Positions 46,901-59,839 of a DNA stretch of 64,000 nucleotides are shown here, piece by piece. Position numbers and translations under genes: made by a program. How positions within the stretch are numbered: position 1 is the stretch's first letter; every line of letters begins with the position of its first letter. Under the pieces are notes generated by a model. It did no database searches. It saw only the letters and a list, made by a program, of their open reading frames with translations, and was not told the origin of the DNA. Source of the DNA: Dipteronia dyeriana (taxonomy: Eukaryota > Streptophyta > Magnoliopsida > Sapindales > Sapindaceae); contig CM065299.1 in NCBI GenBank assembly GCA_032871835.1, positions 93,665,152-93,729,151 on the forward strand, written 5' to 3'.

Positions 46901-48770
46901 ATTGCATATGAAAGATCGTGGCAACACATCAAGCACTAAAGGTATTCGTGCCAGTTGCATGGTGATGGGACTGGGAAAATCTATTGATTGTCAATGTTCA
47001 CAAGATCTGCTTAAAAGTTTGTTTATGGTTTAGGATGTTCCCATTCAAGCTCTAACCTGTTGTGAGATTAATGTTTCTGTTTTATACATCCAGTTGCTGA
47101 TTCGATGGAGTCCATTGAAAAAGAATATGTCCTTGTCAATTCTCATTTTGCTTCAATGGATGCATTCTCCTACTACCTTGACACGTCTGTGCAAAATGCT
47201 TCCACAAGCAAGGTTTCTAGCAGCCCATCAAAGAAGGATGACCATTTAGAAAATTCTACGCAAACAAAGGAACTGGCTGTTGGTGCAGGAAGTTCACAAT
47301 CCCATATATCAGCTCCATTAGAACCATCGTGGAAATCAAGTATATTAAAAGAATTGCAAGGACTGACCATATTGCATCCGTCTACCAGGCTCCAACTGTT
47401 GCATCAGTATCTGCATGCTCTTGCAGAACTAGCACAAGAAAAGGTGATTTTCTTTTACCCAAAAGTTCACTATTTTATGGCACAACTGGACAGTATATTT
47501 TTCTGATTCAAATGAAAAAAAAGGACGCTAATTTTCCTTCACTCTCTGTTAGTTGTAGCTTAGTATTGCAATGTCCTTTTCTTTGCTTTGGTTTGCACTT
47601 TTAGATACAAGCAGAGTTATTGACATGTCCTCTTTTGTGGACTATTCATTAATCATTACCATTATGAATTGCTTGTGCCTGAAGGACTTCAGGTGCTGTG
47701 TGTAGTGTATGTACTATTATTCCTTGCTGAAGAGCAGAAACTTTTAGTTGATGAATGCCTGTAGACATTAGCATGTGCCAATTGTCTATTTCATTTTTTA
47801 ACAGAACCTTTTCGTTTTGTGTATTTAAATTCCCGAAAGACACATTTGTTCTCCTTGTTAAGCATATCAACCAATTCAAATCTGTTAGTCTTCTGATGCA
47901 AATTTGGAGCATAAAATACACTACGTAAACTACTTAATGGAGTTCTGACTTGCAATTTTTCAGTACAATGCAGGACTCTTTCTAGAATCATTTTCAGTTG
48001 AACTAGTTGTTTTGGCTATATGGAAAAAAGCTTTTCAAATTTGTGACTCCTGGATGGCCTCTGAGAGTGAATTACCTAGCACCAGTTCAGGCAACAAATC
48101 TACACTTGTTCTGGATGGCACTTGCTCTGCTTCAAATTCAGATTTTAGCAACCCTTCTTCTGCTTCCATGTGGGCAGAGAAAGGGTTTATTCTTGCATTT
48201 GATCGCGCTGAAAAGTTATCAAATGATGTCCGAGATATGGATGGTTAGTCTTTTCATTAATGTTCTGTGAAATGCTTTCCTTTTGTTCCTTCGTGATATT
48301 GAGTTTTCGTCGTACTCAAAATATCCGTCAAATATATTGTAGTTGCTGCTGAGATGCCTGATGCCATGGTAATCATATATCACAAAGCACTTTCTGTAGG
48401 GAAAAGTGGTGGTGTAAGTACACTTTTACAGTACCATTAGTTCTCTTCTTGAACCGTCAGCTCAGCATTTTTTTTTTATCTACAGAAAATCATCTATTGC
48501 CTAATTGGTTTTTTTTTTTTTGCCTTATTGCAGGTTGAGGAGTACATGGAGAACAAGATTACTGCTTCTAAATTGTACTCCAAATCAATGCTTCTTCTAT
48601 CATTTATTGTGGGAGAAGCCACTTCTCTGCAACTGAACCCTCGATTTTCACTAACTCCTGCAAATAAGAAGCTAATTCAAAGCTACATTGACAAATTGCA
48701 GTCACGTCAGTCTCATTTTCTAATGTCACAGCCTTCTCCAAAGCAATCCATAAATACTGCCAGGAAGTAA
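43918..48770 (+). CDS. ATG1A: autophagy serine/threonine kinase ATG1 (ATG1a-like)
   Basis: ATG1/ULK kinase that starts autophagosome formation with ATG13, ATG11 and ATG101. Exons: 43918-44154, 44309-44426, 44797-44855, 45197-45261, 45887-45980, 46063-46143, 46296-46407, 46554-46608, 46757-46941, 47094-47443, 47964-48243, 48343-48413, 48534-48770; sum 1944 nt, 647 aa (Arabidopsis ATG1a about 626). The kinase domain is complete: GSGSFAVVW (19-27), Lys41 in [14 protein letters not shown] (from 132), DFG (155-157) and [12 protein letters not shown] Ser-rich linker follows, then a C-terminal helical tandem-MIT-like region (from WKSSILKEL, about 420 onward) that in ATG1 binds ATG13. The full-length C-terminus excludes the truncated ATG1t type. 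The ATG1a-like assignment over ATG1b/c rests on remembered kinase sequence. It looks intact. Confidence 0.93.
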
Positions 48771-49794
48771 ACTCTAATTGGTTCTGTACAGCTGCAATTA
48801 AAAACCACCTTTACTTGCTGGGTTTCTTCCTTACCGACAAACTTGCCTGGAGATCACGGTTATGCAACAGACAGTTTTGAACTTTGTTTGATATGGATAC
48901 AAATTAATAGCTCTTGATATATAATCTAATGTGTATATAGATAAAAGTATATAAGAGAATGCAGGCGGTCCAGGGGCAAGATGACCCATATACGCGTAAA
49001 TAATATCTTTTTATTCATTATTTAGATAGAATGTTATAATGAATAGAATTGTAACTTGTAAATAGCTGTTTTCTACTAAGTGCATAAAGATTTTACTCGG
49101 TTCGATTTCTGCTCCTACGCATTTGTATGGCCTAATGAATGTCGAATGTCTGGCTCTCAGCAACAGCTACCTCATATGAGCCACTGTCTAGGGCGTCTTG
49201 AGATAGGTGCAGTTGACATCCTTTAAGCATATGAATGGGTTCGTATTTTTTATGATGCGACAATTACAAACCACCTTTGTAGTTCTCTCAGCAGACTTGT
49301 CAAAAGATAATTTTCAAAATCTTTCACTTGTCAATGCAAATCAAAGATTAGTCAAGGACTCGAGGCAAAAGGGTTATGCAAATCTGCTCAAATCAAGCGA
49401 GGATAGCTTTATCTAACTCAATATTTGTGCAGGGAATAAAAATGCAATGTGAACGAAAAGGAAAGGGGTATGAAAAAAAATACCTAAGGAAAAAGTAAAT
49501 GTAGAAGACATACCTTTGGAGTAAAAAGGCCAAAATCAAGGCCTATTCAATACTTGATGGTTCTTGTCTAGGTCTGCCTAATTAAATGAGATTTTAGGAA
49601 CAGTTACATAAGTTCTGGAATGTGAACAAGTCAATGTAGCCATATATTATTGTACACACCTACACGAAAAAGTCTCGTGAACTCGACTTGATATTAAACA
49701 TGGAATGAAAATAGATATAGCGTGGAAAATTAGAAATAAATACATGCAAGCTAACAAAAGGTTTCCCTTGCTTAATTGCAAGCAACATTAAATT
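48771..49794. other. tail-to-tail spacer ATG1-LHY
   Basis: About 1 kb between the ATG1 stop (+) and the LHY stop (-). It must hold both 3' untranslated regions. Nothing else is recognisable. Confidence 0.5.
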
Positions 49795-52700
49795 TCAAGT
49801 TGACGCGTCTCCTTCCAATCGTATCCTTTTGGGGCATTTTTCTTCGGTTTGGATTTGGTTGCCGGTGTTAACTAACCTGTTTTCCTTGGCCTCCACGGAA
49901 CACCTTTTGTAAGGCTTGAAACCTGTTCGACGAGCCTTTAGCTTTCCATATCCAAGCCCAATTGACAGCAGCCCCTCCTTCCCATTGTTATCACCCTTGC
50001 ACAATTTCGCTTCCTCTACATGGACAGGACAAGAATCCCATGTCTTGCTGTTGAGATCTAAAAGTGATGCATTTCTGTCTTGCTCATTGGCATTTTGCAT
50101 ATCTTCTTCTCTATAGTCCTGCTGCTGCATGTAGCTCTTCAAAGCATGTGGAGGTGAAAAGCTTTGTGGCAATACTTCTCTGGAGAAAAGCGCTTGAAAA
50201 GCCAGCCGTCCCTGACATATTAGCATACATTAATTTAAACAACAATGAATGCTTAAACAATAGTCAGAAACCCTTATTTCTTTGCAACGGTAATAAAAAA
50301 AAATTATATCCACAAACAAAAAATTGTGCAATTACCCCTTCAGAAACTTCCTTCCAAGAATCATTAATAATGCTGTTGCTTCTAATGCGACGATTAATAG
50401 ACTCTAAGGCTGGATGATTTGCATCATCTTCTTTTGGCTCTTCTTTGTCTTTATCCTGCTTCTCTAGTGCATCTGTCTCTACTTCACTGCTAGAAGCTGT
50501 GTTGGAACCACACGAGGAGCGGTCCACCTGTTTTCTGCCCTTTGTTTTGTTTGGATCATGAATCTCATTTTCTTCGGCAACCTTCTCATGATCAGCAACT
50601 TTCGATTCTGTATTAAGCTTTGCACTTGCATTCTCTTCGGACTCTGATACTGACATAGTTGGTGATTTGGAGGCTGAATGTTGAGCTTGCACAGCTTCAG
50701 AGAATTCTGGCTCCAGTTGTTGTTCATCTAAGGGAGGATTTGGAGGAGCATTATCTTTTCTCTCTGTGTTGGCTGCTGGAACTTCACCAGTAATCATCGA
50801 TGAAACTGCAGTTGTAGAGGCCGGAGGACAGGTATAAGCAGCGTGGAGAGGAGCACACAATGGAAGCAGTCCATGAGCTGCCCACCATGCAGTGGCAGCT
50901 GCTACAGTTGCAGCAGCAATAGCTGCCATACTAGGAGCAGAGTTCATTTGTCTAGACGGAAAACTTCCCTGCGGACATGCAGGAGAATCTGCAGAAGTTT
51001 CCACATTAGCATAGGACCAAAATGTAGCTGCAAAGCTTGCAGCAGCATGGGCTGCAGGGTTTTGTAACAGAGTAGAAACAATAAGACTCGCACAAGTGGA
51101 GGAGATGTGAAGAAATGATTGATAGTCATCTTGATTTTGGTAAATTGGGGTAAAGGGAGGATAAAAAGTTGGAAATGATGTAGTAGATCTTGGCACATTA
51201 CTCTGATGTTCAGTAGTAGCAGATGCAGCTGGATTTGCGAACAGATTAGGATTTCCTTGAAATTCTCCCATTGGCTGAAATTTGGAGTCTTTAAATTGCA
51301 TATTCTGAGGACTTTGAGTACATGGTCCATTGCTCCCGTCTACAATGTGCACAGCAACATTCCTGGGATAGTTCTGTGTACTTTGCATCTCATCTGCTGT
51401 CGAGGCACCATTGAATTCATCTATTTTCTCACCTTGAACTGATTTCTTACTTTGAGGGCTAGTCTCCAAGTTCAAAGCTTTACTTGTGCCATTATCCTGC
51501 AGTGGCAGTTTAGCATCAAGTTTATCAAACTTTTCATTGCCTTAAAGTTCAACAATTAACAATGACATAAGATCTATTTGTTTGATCCTGATTTACTACC
51601 TGTTTCAGCGAAGAGACAAATTCCATTAAAGTGCATGAACTGCGTCCCACTGGCATTGGTATAGAATTCTTATTCACAGAAGAAACAGAAGAACAGTGAG
51701 CTTCATGGCACAATGTAACGACTTCCGAGCAATTGTCATCCTGATTTTCTTTTGTATTTGTTGGCCTTTCTTCTCCATCAGGTCTCTAATATATACCAGA
51801 AACAAGGTAAAATTATTGAAAGAAAAAAAAAACATGAGCAAGATATATAAACTCAGCGAGGAAAAGAAAAGGGAGAACTCACCTCAGAAACAGGTTCTCT
51901 CTCCAAGTCCATGACTTGTTTACAAGAAGAAACTGATGTTCCAATTTTTCCATCATTTGCTCCAACCTGAAATGTAGGACCACCTGTGCAGTTCTTTCTA
52001 GGATAAGGATTGCGTGGTTTCCTTTTGGGGCGTGGAGGTGGAATCTCTATGTCAATAGCTTGTCCTATTGGAATGCCTTTAGAAGAAGCTTCCTTCTCCA
52101 GCTGCAAGTGAAATATTTTTCAGTATTCTAAACTACAGATAAAACTAAAAAGGTCTGATCCAAGGCAGTAACAGCTGAATCCAACCAAAGTAAATAAAAG
52201 GCACGACTCAAATATTTTGTAGGGAAGCTTCATATTGAATTACTAAGATTTTTTTATTATCGGAAATTTTAAACCCAAACAATGACCCTGCTGCTTTTGC
52301 CTTATTGACTGCAATATGGTAGAATGGAAAACTCTAAATTCAAGGGGTTTTATTGTTAAAGCTATCATACCACATGTTAAGCACTAAAACATATCTGTAC
52401 AAAAGATGTGACAGATATAATAGTTATTTCATTTTTGATATTATTTTAATTCAATCCTAGTAATAGTATAAACATTTCAGTAGACGTTAGAGATGTTTAA
52501 TGCAATAACCCAAAGAATCGTGATATGAGGAGCCTTGTATTGGTTCATCTTATTTTGTTTAAAAGAATATTTGATCTGATTCTTCTCTTTTGTTTTTTCA
52601 ATTTGACGTTTGAAGAAAATTAAACATGCGGTATTAACGGGGTTAATTAAAGACAATAGCCCTATCATGAATCACTAAAGTTAAATTGCATAAAAAGTAT

Positions 52701-53839
52701 TTCTGGCATGGTCCCAATATATGCCAGGATGTTCATGAAAAGGGAAAGAAACCAGAATAATTACCAGTTTGAGAAAGGAACTAAAGTGGAGGATCCATCC
52801 AGTGAGAATCAGAAAAGCCAAAACATAATTCTTATTTTATGATTTCTTAATTCCAAAAATTGAAAATGATTAGAGAATTATTATATTTCAGGACATCCAG
52901 GAAAATTTTGGGATAATTGAAACCTGCTTGCAGAGGCATTATATTTGGTGTATCAACACAAGAAGGAGCTAGCTGCATAGGGAGCTTGAGAGTTGAAGAG
53001 TATTTTTTACTCTGTCATATGTAGGAAAGAGTTGATTATTGTCAAACCATCTTACCCACTACTAGTGTTAGTGATATGAAATAAAAGTATATTGTGGTCC
53101 GCATAAAGGATGTATATTCACAGAGCCCTGGAAATCTTGATCTAAGTAGAGCTCTTACATAGACTTCTGTTCTTCCTTCTTTCCTACCATTGTTTGTGTT
53201 TTCTAAGTGACAGAAAATCAATTACTTGCACCAAAGAAAATTAACAGTTATACAGAATAATCACCTATGGATTCTAAGCCATTGTATCCAAAAGTCGCCC
53301 ATATCAGGCTTCTCCTCGTTTTGGAAAAGTGGATAGGAAAATAATGGTGGACAAAAATATTATAGTAATTCCCATAAAACGATCATCACACAGCATGGCT
53401 TGAAAGAAATTGGAGATGCGAGAAACTTTGGCCTGAAGTTCAAGAGCAGTTTTGGAAAGTAAACCAATGGTTGAACTTGTCAACATATGAAGAGAGTGGT
53501 CCCTGGAATACTTGTAACACATTTAGCCTTACTATATAAGAAACTGTTTCTCAGGTAATTGTCAGCATAGACATCCAGACTAAGTCACTGCATGGTTTTC
53601 TCCACAATTACAATTATTGGCACCGATAACTTTGGTAATGGACAAGTGTAAATCCTATATTTAGGCATGACATATGATCTCCAAAACATTAAATATGCAT
53701 CTTCTAGAGGATTAATAATAAAAAGATGACACTTAACCTAAAAAAAAGCCATATCTTCATGGTACTAGGGAAATCAACACAAACATCTTCATGCTAACCC
53801 ACAGAGCTACAACCTAGAGGAAGATCCTGATCCAGTATC

Positions 53840-53875
<36 letters not shown>

Positions 53876-55768
53876 TTATAACACATTCTCATGTATATCA
53901 GAAAAATAACCATAAAGCAGAAGATGATCAGTAAAAAGGTCAAGTTAGTAGAAAAGGTAACTTGATTTTTCCCTCCGACTATGGCAATGCTATTTTCTTC
54001 AAAACTGCCATAGATTTAAGCATGTGAAACAAGAGAACTCCTTACTTTAATGCTAGCACTTAAAAAAAGATGGATCACTTCAAGTCACTAGGCTAACCAA
54101 AGTTCGGTTTTCTCAATGATCTTCTGCAAAGAACGCTTAAATTTACTATTACGTCTTGGTTGAAAACACCTATCACTAGCTTCTATGCTGACAATGCATA
54201 TCACATGATGATTATTTCTTCTTTAAGAGGTAAAGTGGCCCTTTCACTCTTTTAACCTTCTTTCCCCCTCCTTTATTTTTCTTCTGAATGAAGCCAAAAG
54301 TAACTATTAATTCCTGCAACCGCAATTCCTCACCAAATTATTCAACTCAATCTTGAGGTTTCATTCTCAAATTTTCAATTATGTCAGCCATCTTAGATGA
54401 ATTCTATGATCCTACCATTTTGTCAGTCCTTTTTAATGATGTTAACATAGTATCACGGGCTCCTTGTAAAATATTCACAAAACTTCAGTGTCATTAAACT
54501 TAATGCAACTCTAGAGGACTTTTACACACACAGTGTAGTTACATTTCCTCACTGTTAGTACAACAATAAAAGAAAGTTCGTTTTGCCTGGCAATTTGGGC
54601 TAGAGCAGAAACCAGGATTACTTATTCTCACTGTTAGACATAAAAAGAGAAGGCGGGGGTGGGGGTGGTTGACCTAGCAATGTGAAGAAAGTTAGTTTTG
54701 CCTAGAAATTAGGACTAGAGCAGAAACCACAATTGCTTATTCTCACTGTGAGTAAAACAAAAAAAGGGGGGCTGGTTTCACCTAGCAATGTGTGATTGCT
54801 AGGCCAAACCAGCCCCCCTCTCCAGTAAATTAGTAAAGATCCCATATCATGAGTGAGTGACAGAAAAGTGATGAGATTTTAATGTGAAATCCTCTAGTTT
54901 TCCTGGAACAAAAAAGTGAAAGACGAGACTTTCTATATGCGTGTAATATTCCAATGAGAAATGAATCTAGATTCTTCTCCAATTAAAGCAAGACCAAAGA
55001 AATTTTACCAATATGGAATGCCAATGACAAGACAGCTTGACTACATACACATCAAAAAATTAACATGCTGTATAACATAATCTGAATAGTTGAAGGTTTC
55101 TAAACAAATCTAAGCATACACATGAAATGGATTGATACCATCTCATAATGCAGTTCGATCCACAGCCAAGCAATAAGAAGCAGGAATACAAATACGATGC
55201 AAGAGTAAGGCAATAAGGTACCGATTGACCTTTGAAAAGAACTTTTGTGCATGACTTCTTATCTGCACAGCAGTCTTTGTTCCTATATGTTCTGCACAGC
55301 ACAATGTAAAACACAGGAAGAAGAGAAGAGACATATCTCCAATTAAGTGATTACATAATAATAGAATTTCATGTCATTCCTAGTAGGTACATCCAACCTT
55401 CTGCTCTTCAATTATAAAATTACATCTATATATACTTGTGAAAATATTTAGACCAAAAGAGCAATCGGAAAAAAGACAGAGAGAGTAAGAGATATAAGAA
55501 AAATTTAACCTTCTATGCGTTGCCATGCTCGTCCATAAAGCTTCAAGGCTTCTAAAAACCTATTATGCTCATCCTCCGTCCATCGCTCACGCTGCTTAGT
55601 AATTGTATATGGCTTCCTTGTCTACCATTAACCAAAAAAAAATCGCAATTCATGTATTCAATCCTGGAATAATTACTGCAATATCGAAAGAAAAAAAAAA
55701 TAAAGAATGAAGTATGCGATTTCAGTGACCTTAATAACCAATTCTTCTTCAGAAGAGTACGTGTCCAT
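49795..55768 (-). CDS. LHY: clock MYB transcription factor LHY
   Basis: Morning-phase single-MYB (REVEILLE/CCA1 family) repressor of evening genes. Exons, minus-strand order: 55768-55730, 55621-55510, 55291-55230, 52101-51883, 51785-51600, 51529-50336, 50211-49795; sum 2229 nt, 742 aa. The MYB repeat starts at [12 protein letters not shown] (24 onward) and ends SHAQKFFSK (63-71), the LHY/CCA1 signature. Then come the [14 protein letters not shown] basic segment, an Ala-rich stretch with [13 protein letters not shown] and the C-terminal block [20 protein letters not shown]. The third coding intron is 3.1 kb, unusually large here. The acceptor of exon 6 (51529) was chosen to keep frame; the nearer AG at 51541 would shift it, so this junction needs cDNA. 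Downstream of DCL1-PPA, as in Arabidopsis. Confidence 0.93.
53840..53876 (+). repeat. ATT microsatellite in LHY intron
   Basis: Uninterrupted attattatt run of about 36 bp inside the 3.1-kb LHY intron (52102-55229). Confidence 0.8.
54572..54818 (+). repeat. tandem ~115-bp repeat ending in a hairpin, LHY intron
   Basis: Two related copies begin at 54572 and 54687 (gaaagttcgttttgcctggc / gaaagttagttttgcctaga) and share gagcagaaacca and cttattctcactgt; a partial third copy precedes them near 54547. At the end of the second copy, arms 54766-54789 and 54795-54818 are complementary at 22 of 24 positions with a 5-base loop (ggggggctggttt... and its complement). All lies inside the large LHY intron. 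Confidence 0.8.
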
Positions 55769-56780
55769 AACCAGACCTGGGCAGATACCGCTGCTTCAAA
55801 TCCTCTCTAACGAGCAATGGATAAAACAAACACCTCCCTCCATTTCTTCCCTCACTATATACTAATAAATCCGTTGTTGCAGTAGTTAACAAAAATTTAT
55901 ATGGGAAAACTACTGCAAAAGACAAAAAAAAGCAACAGCAATCGATAGAGATCCGTCTTGGTTTCGTTTCAAATAGCATTCCAATTCACATTCACTGAAG
56001 ATATAAACAACAAAATGATTATGAAAATAATAATAATAATAATAATGAAATTTTGAGAATCCACCAGAACAGAGAGAGAGAGAGAGAGACGCTTCTCCGA
56101 AAGTACTTAAAAGAAAAATCCTTTATTCAGAATCCTCACCAAAACGAACCCGTAGACGGCAAAACCTTTACAACGTGGAGATGAAAACACAAAAGCCACA
56201 AAGAGACAAAAACGTGAATCAGTAATCAACAACCATTTCCATATCTAGTACTCCACCTTTCCAATAATGAAATCAATACACCACTTCTCATAGAAGTTTT
56301 AACTTACTCTTTCTCTTTGTTTGCCGAGACACATAGCTCAAATTTCAAATCTCATAATGACTTTAAAAAATCCAAAAAGCGAAGTGTGAAATTTGAAATC
56401 TGAGTTCGGTGTCTTTTGGTAGATTTTTCTCGGCGAGCAAAGATAGAGGTGGAAGTGGAAGCTCTAAAGAGATGGAAAAAGTACCTTTGAAGAAATCCAT
56501 GGCGTACGAGAACTCTAGAAGCATCGATACAGTTGTGATCATGCATGGACGGAGAATTCACCGGCAGCTAACCGGAGAACTCATGGTTGCCTGCAGTGGT
56601 GGATCTGAATCGAAAACACTTTTCTTATAATAAATTCGAAAAGAGAAAGATTTTGAGTTGAAAAATCGAGCAGAGAAATGAAGAGAAGAGAAGAGAAGCA
56701 AGAGAAGTGACAGAGTTTTTGTTGTGGAGAGTCAAGAGTGGATACCTATGACTCCAGAAACCACAGTTTGGGAAACCAAG
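55769..56780 (-). promoter_or_regulatory. LHY 5' leader with non-coding exon and upstream frames
   Basis: Reading leftward from about 56700 there is a CT-rich leader with repeated cttctctt. An upstream ATG opens a frame at 56561 that runs to 56352. A plausible donor (caaag|gtactt) is at about 56486. A 3' splice site (cttttgcag or gcccag) lies close to the main ATG at 55768. This implies a non-coding first exon with upstream ATGs, as is usual for LHY/CCA1 genes. A GA microsatellite is at 56069-56089. Exon borders are inference. Confidence 0.5.
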
Positions 56781-57323
56781 GAGCAATCTCAGCCACTATA
56801 ATTTCCTGCAAATTTTTATTTTTGTTAAAAATTCATAAAATTAATTTGAGGCTACAAAAGAGTGAGAGCAACAGAAGAAAGAGATGGGAGACGGAGGGAT
56901 CTCTGGATGATGCCAAGTGGCAAATATGTAGTGGCTGATTAAGCTAAAGCACACCCTTGCACTTTTTCTTATTTTAATTTTTTGGTCGAATCTCCGCCAC
57001 AAGTTTCCATCCGGTAAGGTTAGGTCCGTAAAAGCGCCTCCAGCTGGGACTTGTGGGACTCATACATGACGTGGCCCTCGTAAGACTACCGTCTTTTATC
57101 CGGTCATGTTTGTACGGACAAGTGTGGAAAGAGGACGGCGATGCTCCAGCTTGGAACTGGTGACCGGTACGTGGCGGTTTGTGGGGGTAGTAGAGGCTGG
57201 TCAAAACACACGAGGTAATAACTTTTCTTAAACTCCGACACCTACGATTCATGCGGTTCGTCAAAGGAGGTTTGACTCTGGTCCTTTACAATTGGATAAC
57301 AGTGAATCTTACAATAAATCTAG

Positions 57324-57329
57324 CACGTG
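57324..57329. promoter_or_regulatory. G-box (CACGTG) upstream of LHY
   Basis: Perfect CACGTG in tagcacgtgact, roughly 600 bp upstream of the likely LHY transcription start. G-boxes mediate light input (PIF/bZIP factors) in clock promoters. A second ACGT core, ccacgtca on the minus strand, is near 57066-57073. Function is inferred from position only. Confidence 0.35.
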
Positions 57330-57885
57330 ACTTCGAGTTTGATAGCACAATTTTCGATCTGTTGGGCCGAAATTGGGAAGAGAAATATTCTGGGTCTTGG
57401 CCCAATAACACTGCGGTTGAGTGAGACCCACATTGGAATTGGAATGCTAGAAGAAAGTACAGTCCAATTAATTTTTACAGATCTTAAGTACACATAATAA
57501 ACTTTAAAAATAAAGAAGTCATATCAAAACTCACTTTTTAATGATTTGCTAAAAATGGAAGTTATGTTACACAAATAGAAGTCAATAAACAACAAAAGGG
57601 GCATATTTGGAAATTCATGGGATGTTTATAAGATATAATGTTTTAAAAAATTTAATGGGATGTATATCAGTATATACAAAAATGGTTGCACATTACAATT
57701 TTTTTTAGAGGTGGAGGTGGAAATATCAACGCTCTTCAACAAATATGTAATTACTTTCACTTCACATATGGGCTGTTGTAGCTATTGCCAACCTGGGCTG
57801 GGCCTTGTTGGGCCAAGGACAATCACTGAATAGGATCTCTTGTACTCTTATTTGGGCATTCATGACTTGGATCACATAGTTAACT

Positions 57886-59066
57886 TATTTTCAAAAACAA
57901 ATTACACCAAACTCACTTGAGGTTTATTATTTTACAAGCGGAACCAACTTTACCGTTAATTGACAAACCACCTTCTCTATCGTTAGGGTTTGACTGTTAA
58001 GTGTGAGAGTTGACCGTTATAAAATGACAAACAACAGAAATACCCTTGGTTCACCACAAATCTAAAAAAACTAATTACCCCAAACTCCCCTTGAGGTTTG
58101 TTTTTTTATACATAGAAACAACTTTATTGATAATTGATACTCACCTTTCCAGTCGTTAGTCAAAGTTGGTCAAATTAAACTGTTTCCAATTTTAACTATC
58201 AAAACTAAAGATAATTTAGTCATTTGAAGCATTATATATAATTGAATAAATTTTTTAAAACGAAGATTTTTTTAGATGTTTTAAAATGAAGATTAAATGA
58301 AAAAAAAAAGTCGTTCTTAAAATTAAGATTTTTTTTTTGGAAAGAAAAATATGATTAATTGAAAAAAGCAATTTTATTCATTAAAAAAGGGATAGTCCAA
58401 TCTACATTAAAAGAAATTCAATTTAAAAAAATCTTAATGCCTTTAACAGTTCGTCGGTTCTACCAACAACACAAATCATAATCCCTTTCTAATTTTTTTC
58501 GATCTCCTCTATGAGAGATTGAGCCAGTTTACCAGTTTTACCAATAACACAAATCACAATTCCTTCATAATTTGTTTTCAATTTTTTTATTTATTAAAAA
58601 ATAAAAAAATTATTTGATTTCTTTGGGATTTTTTTTTTCTTATTTATAAATAGATATTGAGCTTTTTTATTTTGTTTTGAACAAATTGCTCAAAATTAGG
58701 AAGGGATTATAATTTGTGTTGTTAGTGGAACTAGTGAACTGACTTCATTTTTGGAAGAAATCTGACTCAATCTCTCTTGGAGGAGATCGAACAAATTAGG
58801 ATGAGATTGTGATCTGTGTTGTTGGTGGAATTGACAAATTGTTAAATACATTAAGATTTTTTTATTTTTATTTTTAAATTTGAATTTCTTTTAATTTAGA
58901 TTGGACTGTCCGTTTTTAATGAAAATTTTCATTTTTTTAAATTCTTAATTGTCAATTAATCTTATTTTTCTTTTCAAGAAAAAATAAATCTTAATTTTAA
59001 AAATAGTTTATTTTTTCACTTAATCTTCATTTTATAATACCTTAAAAAAATCTTTATTTAAAAAAT

Positions 59067-59113
<47 letters not shown>

Positions 59114-59329
59114 TAAAATGCTTCAAGTGACCTAACTATCCTTAGTTTGATATTCAAAATTGGTTTACAGTTTAATTTGACTAACAATAAGGGAGGTGAG
59201 TGTCATTTATTAATAAAGTTGTTTTTACCCTAACGGTAGAGGAGGTGGATGTCAGTTAATAGTAAAATTATTTCAGCATGTAAAAAAGTAAACCTTAGAG
59301 TAATTTGGTATAATTTGTTCTATTTCCAA
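57886..59329. mobile_element. giant fold-back (long inverted repeat) element
   Basis: The element 57895-59320 (about 1.43 kb) is an imperfect palindrome centred near 58610. Paired blocks include aaacaaattacaccaaa (57895) with the complement of ggtataatttgttc (59320), gtcaaattaaactg (58164) with its complement near 59170, and inner blocks around 58400-58520 and 58750-58930 (cgatctcct / aggagatcg). Flanks tattttcaa (57886-57894) and tatttccaa (59321-59329) differ at one base, fitting a 9-bp Mutator-type target duplication. No protein is encoded. If transcribed it would form a ~600-700-bp dsRNA. Confidence 0.75.
59073..59110 (+). repeat. AT microsatellite
   Basis: Alternating at run of about 38 bp within the right arm of the fold-back element; no equivalent run exists in the left arm, so it expanded after insertion. 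Confidence 0.85.
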
Positions 59330-59420
59330 TCATTCAATATTTCTAGAATGTGTACTTGCAAATTTCTAGGATGACCTGATAATCAAGCTCTTAACAAGTT
59401 GCTGCCACCACCGTCCGATG

Positions 59421-59494
59421 AGATTTGGTGATAAAAGATATTGATTCAGTCAGATAGAGATTTGGTGATAAAAAGTTATTGATTCAGTCAGATA
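59421..59494 (+). repeat. 37-bp tandem duplication
   Basis: Two adjacent copies starting agatttggtgataaaa at 59421 and 59458, each ending ttgattcagtcagata. Confidence 0.85.
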
Positions 59495-59839
59495 ATTTTC
59501 TCAGATCCGAATTGTTGTAGTGAAAAAAGCAAGCCACTGCACGATGGACTGATAGTAGTTTTGTAGTTGGTTACCGTGGTTGGTAAGTTGGACAAGCTTG
59601 TAAACAATCTGGCTACTGTCTCCGATTACTTTTATGGGCAATTCACAATCACATAGTTGGGCCCCTCGTAGACTTTTTATTTTATTTTTTTGTTTTTTTT
59701 GGGTGCCTTTGATAGAATCGTTTCAAGACCAAATTTTCTTGGATCTATAGCTAATAGCTGGTTTAACTGTCACTGTCACTTTTAATTAAACTGCCATAGA
59801 TAAATTTTACCCTATGAACATGTCATTAAACAAAGAGGA

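Noticed and set aside
56974..57264. 96-codon minus-strand frame upstream of LHY
   Set aside because: No similarity or splice context; lies in the probable LHY promoter region.
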